Shown here one piece after another: positions 1 to 8,966 of a DNA stretch of 64,000 bases; the first letter of the stretch is position 1, and each line of letters starts with the position of its first letter. The translations under genes were made by a program, and so were the position numbers. The stretch comes from Armatimonadota bacterium (lineage in GTDB: Bacteria > Armatimonadota > Zipacnadia > JAUWAU01), in NCBI GenBank assembly GCA_030601885.1, contig JAUWAU010000032.1, positions 1-64,000 of the forward strand, written 5' to 3'. The notes below the pieces were generated by a model. It searched no databases. It was not told the DNA's origin and saw nothing but the letters and a program-made list of their open reading frames with translations.

Positions 1-1
1 C

Positions 2-820
2 CAGCGACTGCTGCTGGTGCGCATGCGCACGGCCCAGAAGAACAACATCCACGGACAACTGCATCGGCTCGGCATTGACCTCAGTGGCCGGGCCTCGGAC
101 CTGTTCTCTCCCAAGGGACGCCGGCTGCTGAAGCAGCTCCCTCTGCCCGAGCACGAGCGCACGTTGCTGGAGCACAAGCTGTGCGTTGTCGATGTTCTCA
201 CGGCGCTCATTGATGTGCTCCAGGACCAGATTCGCCAGGAGCTTGGCCAGGATCCGCGCGCCAAGATCCTGATCAGCATCCCCGGCATCGGGGAGCTCCT
301 GGCCTACACCCTGTTGGCCGAGATCGGCGAGATCGCCCGCTTTCCCACCCGCCGGGCACTGGCCGCGTATGCCGGCGTGTTACCCCTGGACAACCAGTCC
401 GGCGACAAGGATTTCGGCAAGCGCACCGGCGGGCTGTGCAATCACTGGCTGCGGTGGGCCGCTATCGAGGCCGTCACCGGCGCGGTGCGGGCCAGCGCCA
501 CTATGCGCTCGCTGCACGCTCGCGTCAGGAGGCGCAACAAGACAACGCCCGGCAAAGCCCGGGTGGCCGTGGCCCGCCAGCTCATGGAGCTGGTGCACCT
601 GCTGCTGACGCGCGGCGAGACGTACCGGGAGCCAGCGCCTCGGCGTCCCGGCAGCGATGCATCGTGCCGGAGAGGCACACGCCGCCGGACGCGACGAGGC
701 GGCGGGCGGCGACGCCGTGGCACAACGCAGTCGGGCCACACACGAGTCGCAGGCACAGTTCGACATCCGATGAATCGGGCCAGCCAGGCCGCCCTATCGA
801 CCCGCTCCGCTGCTGGCTGA
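2..820 (+). CDS. IS110-family transposase, C-terminal part (cut by window edge)
   Basis: The reading frame is open from the first bases of the window, so the N-terminal DEDD/RuvC-like catalytic domain lies to the left. What remains contains the C-terminal Transposase_20-type helix-hairpin-helix region with the typical core ISIPGIGELLAYTLLAEIGE, followed by the conserved ALAAYAGVLP stretch and the Arg/Lys-rich KRTGG and RWAAIEA segments. IS110 elements transpose through a circular intermediate using a Ser plus DEDD active site. The tail beyond about residue 200 is Arg/Pro-rich and does not look conserved, so the natural stop may have been displaced. It is one of several mobile-element traces at this end of the window. 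Confidence 0.88.
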   Translation, partial: QRLLLVRMRTAQKNNIHGQLHRLGIDLSGRASDLFSPKGRRLLKQLPLPEHERTLLEHKLCVVDVLTALIDVLQDQIRQELGQDPRAKILISIPGIGELLAYTLLAEIGEIARFPTRRALAAYAGVLPLDNQSGDKDFGKRTGGLCNHWLRWAAIEAVTGAVRASATMRSLHARVRRRNKTTPGKARVAVARQLMELVHLLLTRGETYREPAPRRPGSDASCRRGTRRRTRRGGGRRRRGTTQSGHTRVAGTVRHPMNRASQAALSTRSAAG

Positions 821-1236
821 TGAGGCCAGAGCTGCAGCGCACCCCTCCCCTCCGGGGAGTTGAGCGTGCGCGCCGTCCACCGGGACGCTGCGGAGCCAGG
901 CAGGTTTGTAATTGTGGCCGCCCGAGGAGGATGTCATTGTTCAGCTGTTGAGTGAGGATGGATACGTCCACCCACCTGCGACTGCACCTGGCTGACATGG
1001 GAGCCTGAGCCCGCCCGTCAGCGGCGTGCAAATCCATACCGAGTTTGCACACCGCTGACGGGCTCGGGCGGGCTCACGGGACCGCCGCACCCACACGGGA
1101 GTCGACGCACAAGTGTACAGCCCACGCCACGACAACTGGCCACCCGGCGCGCAGCACGCCACTCCCGCTCCAGCCAACCCGCCGCCGAAGGCTCACCGAG
1201 GTCCCCAGACCGGGTGCCTTGACAGACGGCAGCCTT
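821..1236. other. Non-coding stretch between IS110 transposase and a convergent gene
   Basis: No convincing gene is seen. It probably holds the right end of the IS110 element and contains the large imperfect hairpin at 1007-1075. The facing gene on the minus strand ends at 1237. Confidence 0.5.
1007..1075. terminator. Large imperfect hairpin, possible bidirectional terminator or IS end
   Basis: A left arm from about 1007 to 1032 pairs with 1043-1075 (TTTGCAC, CCGCTGACGGGC and CGGGCTC segments complementary), interrupted by a 5-base insertion in the right arm. It lies between convergent genes. There is no clean T-run, so a rho-independent terminator is only one option. Confidence 0.4.
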
Positions 1237-3933
1237 TCATGGATAGGGCGGGGATGCCCTACTACTCTGCGAAGCAGGGCTTCGCTGCGAAGCACGAGTT
1301 CCCCGCCGGTCTTTGTCTCTGAGCACCAGCCGCACCCTCCCCTCCCCCGGCGCCGCCGGCGGCTTGGGCTTATCCAGCGCAAAGCCGTCGAACTCATCGG
1401 ACGCTGTATCGGCCGCCGCTATGGTGATGGTGTCGCCAGAGCTTGCGCTGGTGGCTTGAATGTCGAACGCCCAGGCAAGCCCCACAGGAGCCGGTTGCGA
1501 TGCTGCGGTGGCCGTCCCACCGCTGCCGCCCGACGCCTCTGGGACGATCAGCGAACAGTCAATCCCAGCCAGCACCCAGTAGCCGTACCACACCGACAGC
1601 GCGTCCGCCGGCGTCTGATCGATGGTGACCGTCTGATAGCTGCCCGTGCCGTCGTGGGAATAGTAGAACGTCGCCAGCACCCAGCCGGCCGTTTGCGCCT
1701 CGGCCAGGCTACGCACGTCCCCGGCGTTATTCACCTGCAGGCTATCGAGGGTCGCTTCGTAGGGCGCGGCCACTATGTTCCAGCCCGTCTGCAGCGGGAT
1801 AGTCTGATCGCCGCTGGGCGCCGTGCCCTCGACGTCTATGGTGCCCGCTTGAGCCAGCAGCCAGAATCCCTGCTCAATGTCGAGCGTGGTGGTTTGAGAT
1901 GCCGGCGCGCTCGTGGGCACGGTTTGATACCCGCTCGCTTCCCAGCACCACATGTAGTAATTCCCGTCGCCCAGGTCGTCGGCGAGCAAGGCGTCCGGGG
2001 TAGGGGAGGGGGGGATGAGCGGGAAGGAAATCATGTAGTAGCCCGTGGTCGCCAGCTCGTGCTCTGCCCACTGAGGAAGTCTCTGTCCCCAGAAAGGGTT
2101 CATATTCTCAGCAGCCAGAACGAGCCACGCCGTGGCCCCGATGTGGGGCACGGCGAAATACTCCGAGCCGAATCCGGTGGTCAGGCCGTCTATGGACGCG
2201 GCATTGACCGACCCGTCGGCGTTGACGATAGCATTCAGAGCAGCGAGGTAGCGGTTCGCATCGCTGTGTCGCCCAACCGCGCGCAGCGCCAGTACCATCT
2301 GGGCGGTGCCCTCGTACCACACGCCGTCGCGGTCATCGTTGAAGTCGAACCCGTCGCCCACCTGCATGTTGGCTTCAGCGTATTGCAGCGCCCGCGCATA
2401 CGTCTGCGCCGCGTCGGGCATCGCCAGAATGCCCCACGTCTGACAGTCAAGGGGAATGACCGTCTCGTTGATCTGCCCCGTATCCGTTGTGCCCGTCAGG
2501 AAGCAGCCCCTGGCATCATCCCACATCGCCTCAACAAACTCTCGGGCATGCGCTGCTCGAGTAGCCCAAACAGTGCTGCCGGTTACATCAGCAAGCCTCT
2601 GGAAAGCCACGTAGACATCGAGGTTGTGCTCCGTGGAACACCAAGCTAAACGGTCAGGTGTCGGCTCCGATCCCTCGTAGCCGCCGGCGTACCCGCCGTA
2701 GCCAGTGTCCACGCGACAGTTGGCCTCGATCCACTCCCCGAGCCCCACTGCTGTTGCCAAGTAGCGGGGATCAACGAGTCTGTCGTGCGCGAACACCAGA
2801 GCGATCATCGGCCAAGCCAGATTGCCTGTGGCCGATCCCACTTGTTGCCTGTCTTCATACCAGTGCTGCGTGGCGGGATCCCACCAACCGGGCATGCGGG
2901 CCGTCCACTTCCGACCGTTCGGCTCCCAGCCCGGGGGACAGATCAGATCGCCGCACTGGTAGGCATTGCGCAGACGACCGTCACTGAAATAGCGATCGTG
3001 TTCAGACGCGTAGGCCAGGGAATCGGCCAGGAGGCGTGCCCGGTCCGTTTGCCCTGCCGCGAGCAACGCGATTAGAGCCACGCAGTTATCGTACGTGAAG
3101 GCCACGTTGCGCATTGCGCGGCCGAAATCGTCGTTTCTCGTCCCCGTGTCATAGCTGCGCAAGAACCGCACTTCGTGGAGGCGGGCCAAGTCGTATTGGA
3201 TATCGTCCAGATAGAAGGTAGCTCCTTCTGGATTGTGGACCGCGTTAGTGACCCAACCGAAGCCCCCCAGCACATAGCTCAAGTCGATGCCGGAAACATC
3301 AAGGCTGTATTGCGTCCAGTCGGGGTTGAGCGCGACGTAGCCGCTGCTGATCTTTGGCGAAGACCCCGGATACGGCGCAATCGGTTGACCGGTCACCGCG
3401 TCCCGGCCCACGCCGCAAGCGAAGAACTCTACCTCCTCCCCACCCTCAGCTCCGCGGGCCCAAAACCGCAGGTGCCTGGCGCCACTCAGATCGTACCCAG
3501 CGTCGGGATAGTGCCCCCAGTTCTCACTTGGCTGAACCGCGTCGTCGAAGAGCACGCCGTTCTGGAAGTACCAGCCGCCCCAATTGCTGTCCAGGGCCGT
3601 GAATGTGTTCTCTATGCAAGTGGCGCCAGATCGAGGCTGCTCGGTGGAGCACACGTCGATCGTCAAGCCGACGGCGTCTCCCAAGCTGGACATGGCCGCC
3701 AGGTAGGTGAAGTGGTTCCCCCCGGAACTGCAGTCCGTGTACACATCGAATGCGTCGTGATAGCAATCCATAACGCCCGCCAGATAGTCCACCGACCCTT
3801 GCGCCGCGCCTTGGCCGCCGCCGGCATCGGCGTGCCCCACACCAGACGTGGCAGCCGCCAGCACCAGACAACACAGGGGGAATAGGCTCCGCGGACATGC
3901 GTCCAGGATGTCATACCTGCCAGCCCGAGCCAT
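1237..3933 (-). CDS. Large secreted protein with carbohydrate-binding-like domain and six-hairpin-type region
   Basis: About 898 residues. ATG at 3933 is preferred over the TTG just upstream because GGAGGAGGTG at 3941-3950 sits 7 bases before it. Residues 1-36 form a signal peptide. Next comes a beta-rich region typical of carbohydrate-binding domains (GYDLSGARHLRFWARGA). A helix-rich middle part with recurring GNLAWPMIAL, TEHNLDVYVAF and DRDGVWYEGTAQMVLAL segments resembles alpha/alpha six-hairpin glycosidases. The C-terminal third (GYYMISFPL, GWNIVAAPY) resembles beta-sandwich modules of secreted proteins in deep-branching phyla. The last about 20 residues are encoded by a dispersed palindromic repeat, so the native C-terminus may be truncated. 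The substrate is unknown. Confidence 0.75.
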   Translation of the reverse strand: MARAGRYDILDACPRSLFPLCCLVLAAATSGVGHADAGGGQGAAQGSVDYLAGVMDCYHDAFDVYTDCSSGGNHFTYLAAMSSLGDAVGLTIDVCSTEQPRSGATCIENTFTALDSNWGGWYFQNGVLFDDAVQPSENWGHYPDAGYDLSGARHLRFWARGAEGGEEVEFFACGVGRDAVTGQPIAPYPGSSPKISSGYVALNPDWTQYSLDVSGIDLSYVLGGFGWVTNAVHNPEGATFYLDDIQYDLARLHEVRFLRSYDTGTRNDDFGRAMRNVAFTYDNCVALIALLAAGQTDRARLLADSLAYASEHDRYFSDGRLRNAYQCGDLICPPGWEPNGRKWTARMPGWWDPATQHWYEDRQQVGSATGNLAWPMIALVFAHDRLVDPRYLATAVGLGEWIEANCRVDTGYGGYAGGYEGSEPTPDRLAWCSTEHNLDVYVAFQRLADVTGSTVWATRAAHAREFVEAMWDDARGCFLTGTTDTGQINETVIPLDCQTWGILAMPDAAQTYARALQYAEANMQVGDGFDFNDDRDGVWYEGTAQMVLALRAVGRHSDANRYLAALNAIVNADGSVNAASIDGLTTGFGSEYFAVPHIGATAWLVLAAENMNPFWGQRLPQWAEHELATTGYYMISFPLIPPSPTPDALLADDLGDGNYYMWCWEASGYQTVPTSAPASQTTTLDIEQGFWLLAQAGTIDVEGTAPSGDQTIPLQTGWNIVAAPYEATLDSLQVNNAGDVRSLAEAQTAGWVLATFYYSHDGTGSYQTVTIDQTPADALSVWYGYWVLAGIDCSLIVPEASGGSGGTATAASQPAPVGLAWAFDIQATSASSGDTITIAAADTASDEFDGFALDKPKPPAAPGEGRVRLVLRDKDRRGTRASQRSPASQSSRASPPYP
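1261..1300 (+). repeat. Dispersed palindromic repeat, copy 1
   Basis: ACTACTCTGCGAAG followed by a variable centre and an AGCACGAGTT end; it matches the reverse complement of 40794-40835 over most of its length. It contains internal GCGAAG/CTTCGC inverted repeats. The repeat forms the last codons and probably the stop region of the minus-strand gene at 1237-3933. Confidence 0.6.
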
Positions 3934-4280
3934 CAACTAGCACCTCCTCCGTTCCGTCTTTGTACTCGCCCACTCCACACCCTCAGCTTGCCACCACTGG
4001 CCAAGCCATTCCCCGCAACCATCGAACGCTACACTACGGGGACTCCTTGCCAAATCAAACCTGTCGGTACCTCAACTCGATACGCGATGCAATCAGCAAT
4101 GCCCGAGAAACGGAATCTTTTCAGTCTTTCGCGCCCTTGCCGACAGCCTCCTCTTCGGGCCATCCAAACTTCTCCCTACAGTCTGGCGGCCGTACCGGGG
4201 CTACGATGTGCCGGCGCCAACGACCAGCTCAAGACGAGGGTCGCGTATGGGGGGATGAGGTCGGGCGACACCGGACGGAG
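3934..4280. other. Intergenic region between two minus-strand genes
   Basis: It carries the ribosome-binding site of the gene ending at 3933 (3941-3950). I see no convincing ORF, tRNA or clear sigma70 promoter. A weak CCGGAC/GTCCGG-like inverted repeat lies near 4270-4295, at the end of the next gene. Confidence 0.4.
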
Positions 4281-6488
4281 CTACATCCGGTCAGCAGCCT
4301 CCCGATACCCCCGCACCTCGTAGATGCGTGCCTCGGGGCTCCCATTGGTGGCGAGGACTTCAATGCGGAGACCCTGGGCTGATACGCTCGGGAACGTGTG
4401 CTTGCGGCGGCGATGGTGATTCCCGCTCTCGCGGGCAACCTCCAACCACCCATCCTCCACCGAGGCATACACGACGTAATCCCGCACGCACTCGGGGACC
4501 GCACCCTCCGGCACGATCACATCCAGGTTGGTGTCGAACGTGAGGTAGACCGTGTCGATGTGGCGGGCTTCGCCGAAGTCCAGCACGATGTGTTGTGGGA
4601 GGCCTTCATCGGGGTCGGAAATCCAGATGTTCGGCTGCTCCTCCGGGCGCGCGACGCCATTGATGACGTTCGCGGCGCCGAACGGGTCCGACGGCGGCGA
4701 CAGGCGGAAGCAGTGCGTGCCGCGCCCCATCCTCCACCAGCCGTCGGCGGTGCAGTACCCGACGTTCGTGCCCGGAAGCTGAAGCTCTGAGTGGCGCCAG
4801 CTAATGCCAGGGACGGGAGGCAGGCAGACCCAGTACAGCGTCCCCGGCGTGACGGACGCTCCGAGCTCGAAGCGCACCCAGCCGCTCTCCCCCGCCTTCA
4901 CCACGGCTTCGGCCTCGGCGATATCGACCTCCGAGCCGAAGTCGTGCAGCGTGCTGGCCTCTCGCAAGCTCAACGATATCTCCGCATCGTCCGACCGGGC
5001 GGATTCAAGCAGCAGCTCTACGGCATCGAGTCGCTCACCGGTCACGATGAACATCTGCCCGCGCGGGCAGTCGAGAGCGACGCTGCTTTCGCCCTCGGTC
5101 ACTTCCAGCATCCTCTCGCTGGAGGCAGTCGCGGTCGCCTGGCGGGCAACGTCATCGGGATCCTCGCTGCGAAGGCCGATGATGTAGGCATCGTCCTTGA
5201 GGAGCTGTTGCTGCAGCTCGCGGATGTGCGCTCGTCCCACCTCGCGAGGCAGCACGCCGTGCTTCTTGCAGAGCGCCGCCGCCGTGCCCACTGCCTGTCC
5301 CTGGATGGCACACGTGCCCATTACGCGAGTGGAGCCGAGCGCGACGTGCGAAACGCTGATGTTGCGACCGGCCATCATGAGATTGTCGATGGTGCGCGAG
5401 CACAGGCAGCGGAAGGGGATGCTATAGGGCTCCTGCAGCGGCGGCATGTGTGCGGGCCGCTCGGTCGAGTAGATCCCCTCGGGCGGGTGCAGGTCAATGG
5501 GCCAGCCGCCGTACGCCACGCGATCCTCGAACACTGTCGCCGACTCAATGTCGCCCTGCGTCAGCATGTGGTCGCCCACGAAGCGCCGCGATTCGCGCTT
5601 GGAGGGAAGAGCCGCTACCCACTGTATGATGTAGCTCTCGGCTCCATGGGCGCCATGGTTCTTGATGTGATCCCAGACGCCCATGAGATGTTTCAGCAGC
5701 TCGTCTCGTATCTTCTCGTTGTCGTCGATGGTGTCCAACATGCCGCCGTACTCGATCCACCAGAAGCCACTGGTGATGCGGCCGTGCGACCGGTGCGGGA
5801 GGTCGGCGTCGGTCGGGTACTGCCTCGCCCAGCCGGGGCGCTCGAACCGCACGGGGCGGCCCAGGTCTCGGCTGCCAAACATCAGGGAGCTGCCCAGCGT
5901 GCAATGATCGGCCACGGCCGGCGCGCGATCCTCCCCAAACTCGTCCCGCGCCTCGCGACCCATGCGAAACTCGGCTCCCGCCTCGGCCGCGATCAGTCCA
6001 TCTCCGCTGCAGTCGATGAAGACGTCGGCCTTGAGGTGCAGCGTCTTCTCGATGGAGAGCTGCTCGGCCACGAGGGCCTGTATCAAACGCTCGCTTGCCA
6101 TGATGGGCTTTCGCGCGGTGGCGTTGAGGAAGAGCGTGATGTTCGATTCACGCTCGACCCATTCCCAGAGCACGAGGTCTATGATCGCGCTGATGCTGCC
6201 GTTGACCTGGTGCTCCGCACAGTTCCGAAAGCGGTCCTCGATGCGGATCTCCTCGACAATGCCGCTCTCGCGTGCATAGCGGAAGGTGTGACTTGCGCCG
6301 GTGATGTTGACCCGCATCTCGCTGCTGGCATTGCCGCCAAGCATGGGGCGATCCTGCACGAGCGCCACCGTGCAGCCGTTCCGGACGGCCGCGATCGCCG
6401 CGCAGACGCCCGCCAGACCTCCGCCGATTACCACAGTGTCATACTTACCGTGGACGTGACGCGACGGCTTGAATGTCTTCATGCCCAT
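4281..6488 (-). CDS. FAD-dependent oxidoreductase (FAD_oxidored family)
   Basis: 735 residues. GGGAGGG lies 8 bases before ATG 6488. The N-terminus carries a Rossmann dinucleotide-binding motif, VVIGGGLAGVCAAIAAVRNG, followed by the LGGNASSEMR signature found in the FAD_oxidored family of putative glycan- or sugar-acid-associated oxidoreductases. ADVFIDCSGDGLIAAEAGAE near residue 170 is the usual second nucleotide-binding segment. GRNISVSHVALGSTRVMGTC near residue 375 is the conserved FAD-contact region. The last about 250 residues are beta-rich and resemble carbohydrate-binding-like extensions seen in this family in Planctomycetota and Armatimonadota-type genomes. No signal peptide is seen. 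The substrate is not known. It lies 52 bases downstream of queH but is probably functionally unrelated. Confidence 0.85.
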   Translation of the reverse strand: MGMKTFKPSRHVHGKYDTVVIGGGLAGVCAAIAAVRNGCTVALVQDRPMLGGNASSEMRVNITGASHTFRYARESGIVEEIRIEDRFRNCAEHQVNGSISAIIDLVLWEWVERESNITLFLNATARKPIMASERLIQALVAEQLSIEKTLHLKADVFIDCSGDGLIAAEAGAEFRMGREARDEFGEDRAPAVADHCTLGSSLMFGSRDLGRPVRFERPGWARQYPTDADLPHRSHGRITSGFWWIEYGGMLDTIDDNEKIRDELLKHLMGVWDHIKNHGAHGAESYIIQWVAALPSKRESRRFVGDHMLTQGDIESATVFEDRVAYGGWPIDLHPPEGIYSTERPAHMPPLQEPYSIPFRCLCSRTIDNLMMAGRNISVSHVALGSTRVMGTCAIQGQAVGTAAALCKKHGVLPREVGRAHIRELQQQLLKDDAYIIGLRSEDPDDVARQATATASSERMLEVTEGESSVALDCPRGQMFIVTGERLDAVELLLESARSDDAEISLSLREASTLHDFGSEVDIAEAEAVVKAGESGWVRFELGASVTPGTLYWVCLPPVPGISWRHSELQLPGTNVGYCTADGWWRMGRGTHCFRLSPPSDPFGAANVINGVARPEEQPNIWISDPDEGLPQHIVLDFGEARHIDTVYLTFDTNLDVIVPEGAVPECVRDYVVYASVEDGWLEVARESGNHHRRRKHTFPSVSAQGLRIEVLATNGSPEARIYEVRGYREAADRM

Positions 6489-6540
6489 GCTGCATACCCT
6501 CCCATTGGGAACCTCAGGGGCCCACGCGCCGCTCAGTTGC

Positions 6541-7104
6541 TCAGCGGCGCTTGCCGCGGCGGCTGCGCTGACTGAACACGCAGCCGCAGTAGCTCTGCCT
6601 GTAGAAGCCGTACTCGCGGCTCAGCCGGCAGCTCGCCTGGTAGCCGCCCTTCTTCTTGAAATCGGCCTCGAGAAACTCGACGGACCTCTCCCCTACCGCC
6701 GCCAGGCCCTCCGGATTGACTACCTCGGCTTTCTTATGTGGGCTCACGCTGAGCGTCGCGGCAAGGTACTCACAACCCAGACGCTCTGCTACCTCGGCGG
6801 CCCCTTGCAGCCGAAAGCGATAGCAGATCCGGCAACGCTCTCCCCCTTCGGGATCGTCCTCGTGCCCGCGGACTGCCTCGAGCCAGCGCTCCTCGTCGTA
6901 CTCTCCCACCTCAAGCGGCAGCCCCACGGATTCGGCATAGCGCCTCACCTCGGCCAGGCGCTTTTCGTACTCCTTGCGCGGCTGAATGTTGGGATTGTAG
7001 AAGTAAAGTACCACGTCGTGATTGGCGCTGAGCAGTCGGGACACGTACGCGCCGCACGGCGCGCAGCAAACGTGGAGAAGGAGTTTCGGTTTCTCCGTTG
7101 ACAT
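6541..7104 (-). CDS. queH: Epoxyqueuosine reductase QueH
   Basis: About 187 residues from ATG 7104; a longer in-frame extension to 7176 lacks conservation. QueH carries out the last step of queuosine biosynthesis, reducing epoxyqueuosine in tRNA. It uses an iron-sulfur cluster and replaces the cobalamin-dependent QueG. Diagnostic cysteine motifs are present: LLLHVCCAPCGAY at the N-terminus, ERCRICYRFRL in the middle and YRQSYCGCVFS at the C-terminus. The sequence ends in a basic tail. It is divergently oriented from the HIT gene. Confidence 0.93.
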   Translation of the reverse strand: MSTEKPKLLLHVCCAPCGAYVSRLLSANHDVVLYFYNPNIQPRKEYEKRLAEVRRYAESVGLPLEVGEYDEERWLEAVRGHEDDPEGGERCRICYRFRLQGAAEVAERLGCEYLAATLSVSPHKKAEVVNPEGLAAVGERSVEFLEADFKKKGGYQASCRLSREYGFYRQSYCGCVFSQRSRRGKRR

Positions 7105-7264
7105 GAGCCTTGCGGTCTCCTCGTTCGCCGGGTGCTCCTTAGCCTCCTGCGCAGCGGACCGGGCTCGAATTGACACTCGCTGGTGCGCACCCTATAATCG
7201 CGTCAAGGCTGAGAGGCGCTGCGACGGTCGAAGCTGGCCGCGGCCATCGGAGGACATTGTAGCT

Positions 7265-7609
7265 ATGGCGGAGTGCCTGTTCTGCAAGATCGTCAACGGT
7301 GAATTGAGCAGCGACATAGTGTACGACGACGAGACTGTCATCGCCTTCAAGGACATCAATCCGCAGGCCCCACACCACATCCTCATAATCCCGAAAAAGC
7401 ACATCGCCAGCGTCTCCGAGGTGAGCGCGGAGGATGAGCCGCTGCTGGGTCACCTGTGCGGCGTCGCGGCGCGTCTGGCGGAGAAGATCGGCGTTGCGGA
7501 AGCAGGCTACCGGCTCGTGGTCAACTCCGGCCCGCACGGGGGCCAGGCGGTGGCGCACCTGCACGTGCACCTGCTCGCGGGGCGACAACTCACATGGCCG
7601 CCCGGGTAG
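7265..7609 (+). CDS. HIT-family nucleotide-binding hydrolase
   Basis: 114 residues starting at ATG 7265 with GGAGGA upstream. It begins with CLFCKIVNGE (a zinc-coordinating Cys pair typical of the HinT/PKCI subgroup) and ends with the histidine triad HLHVHLL. This family hydrolyses nucleoside phosphoramidates or acyl-adenylates in the cytosol. The length is normal for the family. Confidence 0.95.
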   Translation: MAECLFCKIVNGELSSDIVYDDETVIAFKDINPQAPHHILIIPKKHIASVSEVSAEDEPLLGHLCGVAARLAEKIGVAEAGYRLVVNSGPHGGQAVAHLHVHLLAGRQLTWPPG

Positions 7610-7663
7610 TGCTTCGAGCACAACCCGGGCCTCCTCTGCGGTGGCTCAACGGTTCAACTTTGC

Positions 7664-7693
7664 TTGACATCAGCAGCGGGGCATGGGTATAAT
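7664..7693 (+). promoter_or_regulatory. Sigma70-type promoter of the tRNA array
   Basis: TTGACA at 7664-7669 and TATAAT at 7688-7693 are both perfect consensus hexamers with an 18-bp spacer. The predicted start lies only a few bases before tRNA-Leu at 7703. Confidence 0.88.
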
Positions 7694-7702
7694 TCTTACA
7701 TA

Positions 7703-7787
7703 GCCGAGGTGGTGGAATTTGGTAGACACGCTAGCTTGAGGGGCTAGTGAGGGAAACCTCGTGCGGGTTCAAATCCCGCCCTCGGCA
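7703..7787 (+). tRNA. tRNA-Leu(GAG)
   Basis: The acceptor stem GCCGAGG pairs with CCTCGGC. The anticodon loop TTGAGGG gives GAG. A long class II variable arm is present and CCA is encoded at 7788-7790. The T-arm reads GGTTCAAATCC. Confidence 0.97.
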
Positions 7788-7843
7788 CCAGAAGCAACAA
7801 CGTCGGGACGCGTCGGTCAGAGGTGGCGGCACAAAGATTGGCG

Positions 7844-7987
7844 CCGTGGTTTTACTCAAGCTTTTGTGCTGTGGCCAGCGGTGGTAAAAGCTTGAAGCTT
7901 CCAGTGCACGAGGTGGCAGTGCATTGGCTGCGGCTGTGGTTTTGCTCAAGCTTTTGTGCTGTGGCTGGCGGTGGTAAAAGCTTGAAG
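7844..7987. repeat. Two 54-bp direct repeats with hairpin potential between tRNA genes
   Basis: Copies at 7844-7897 and 7934-7987 share GTGGTTTT(A/G)CTCAAG to AAAAGCTTGAAG with only a few differences. Each contains a perfect 10-bp inverted repeat TCAAGCTTTT/AAAAGCTTGA around a 20-base loop. The second copy runs directly into the first base of tRNA-Val. They may be RNA processing signals or a small mobile repeat. Confidence 0.7.
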
Positions 7988-8059
7988 GGCGCATAGCTCA
8001 GTCGGTAGAGCGTCTGCTTCACACGCAGAAAGTCACAGGTTCAAGTCCTGTTGCGCCCA
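7987..8059 (+). tRNA. tRNA-Val(CAC)
   Basis: Acceptor GGGCGCA pairs with TGCGCCC; anticodon loop TTCACAC gives CAC; CCA is encoded at 8060-8062. The 5' end overlaps the last base of the upstream repeat. Confidence 0.96.
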
Positions 8060-8077
8060 CCACGAGTACGCACTGAA

Positions 8078-8150
8078 GCGGGCGTAGCTCAGTTGGTAGA
8101 GCATCAGCTTCCCAAGCTGAGGGTCACGGGTTCGAATCCCGTTGCCCGCT
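8078..8150 (+). tRNA. tRNA-Gly(CCC)
   Basis: Acceptor GCGGGCG pairs with TGCCCGC (one G:U); the anticodon stem TCAGC/GCTGA encloses TTCCCAA, giving CCC; CCA encoded. Confidence 0.96.
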
Positions 8151-8210
8151 CCAGAATTGAGTTTGGCGAGTCGCCATGCGTGGGTACACGGCGACCGATG
8201 AGTTGATCGA

Positions 8211-8283
8211 GCGGGAATAGCTCAGTCGGTAGAGCGCCTCCTTGCCAAGGAGAAGGTCGCGGGTTCAATTCCCGTTTCCCGCT
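8211..8283 (+). tRNA. tRNA-Gly(GCC)
   Basis: Acceptor GCGGGAA pairs with TTCCCGC; anticodon loop TTGCCAA gives GCC; T-arm GGGTTCAATTCCC; CCA encoded. There is one mismatch at the base of the anticodon stem. Confidence 0.95.
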
Positions 8284-8383
8284 CCACGTGGAATCTGACA
8301 GCCGTCACGTGTGGTGCGCGTCCTGACGAGCCGACTCCGGCGGCGACGCACGAGTGGCGGCTGATTGCGCTGTTTGGGAGAGC

Positions 8384-8456
8384 GGCGGCGTAGCCAAGTG
8401 GATAAGGCGGAGGTCTGCAAAACCTCTATTCACCGGTTCGAATCCGGTCGCCGCCT
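8384..8456 (+). tRNA. tRNA-Cys(GCA)
   Basis: Acceptor GGCGGCG pairs with CGCCGCC; anticodon loop CTGCAAA gives GCA; CCA at 8457-8459. A recombinase remnant begins immediately beyond its 3' end, making this tRNA a candidate integration site. Confidence 0.96.
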
Positions 8457-8460
8457 CCAA

Positions 8461-8613
8461 TTGATCCACGGAATTGGCCGGCACCTTAGAGTGTAGATCA
8501 ACCGTCCGCCTCTCCGGCTCTAACCTCACATTCTCCACGAAATGCCGCGCTAAGTCGCGACGCTCCCTATTATCCCCCTCACGCACCAGGCGCGCCAGAT
8601 TCTCGGCGTAGTG
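8461..8613 (-). pseudogene. C-terminal remnant of a serine-type site-specific recombinase
   Basis: Reading from 8613 downwards there is NLARLVREGDNRERRDLARH followed by FVENVRLEPERRTVDLHS. This is the pattern of the C-terminal end of large serine recombinases (coil plus the last beta-strands). An in-frame TGA at 8614-8616 and the absence of any upstream domain show that it is a fragment. The frame runs on into the complement of tRNA-Cys without a natural stop, consistent with a junction formed at the tRNA 3' end. Confidence 0.6.
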
Positions 8614-8738
8614 TCAGAGGATTGAGCCGTCGATCGCACTGCACCCCAAGTACCAGACCACTGGTGGGAGGAGGATTAGTAGGTTTCGGCTCATCATAAT
8701 CGAGGGCCGAGCAGGCATTCTGGGAGGGAGCCGAAGCG

Positions 8739-8822
8739 ATGCCGTACCGCAAGTTCAAGCCGGAGTTCGAGCGTCGGGTGGCCCAGCAGTGGGTGAGTGG
8801 CGAGAAGCGGATGGCGCGTAGG
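8739..8822 (+). pseudogene. Truncated IS3-type transposase OrfA
   Basis: The first 27 codons match the helix-turn-helix start of IS3-family OrfA (PYRKFKPEFERRVAQQWVSG). After that, similarity to the family stops abruptly and the frame continues as low-complexity sequence to 8945. GGGAGGGAG precedes the ATG. Confidence 0.65.
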
Positions 8823-8966
8823 CGACCAGCGCGAGGCTCGCCGGAGCACTGCGGTCGTGCCGACCGTTGCGCTGCTTCGGCTACACGCCCGGGGCCCCGA
8901 ATCTTCGGGGTAGTGTCGCGCCAGCCTTTCATCAGGGCGGCTTGATGCTGCCGAGGGCCCTCTAAG

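Noticed and set aside
1045..2649. 534-codon plus-strand ORF
   Set aside because: Antisense of the secreted protein gene; composition biased and no recognisable domain.
8305..8586. ORF on the minus strand with ATGFEPVNRGFADLRLIHLA
   Set aside because: This is the well-known spurious translation of the complement of tRNA-Cys; only the part beyond 8461 has recombinase-like character.
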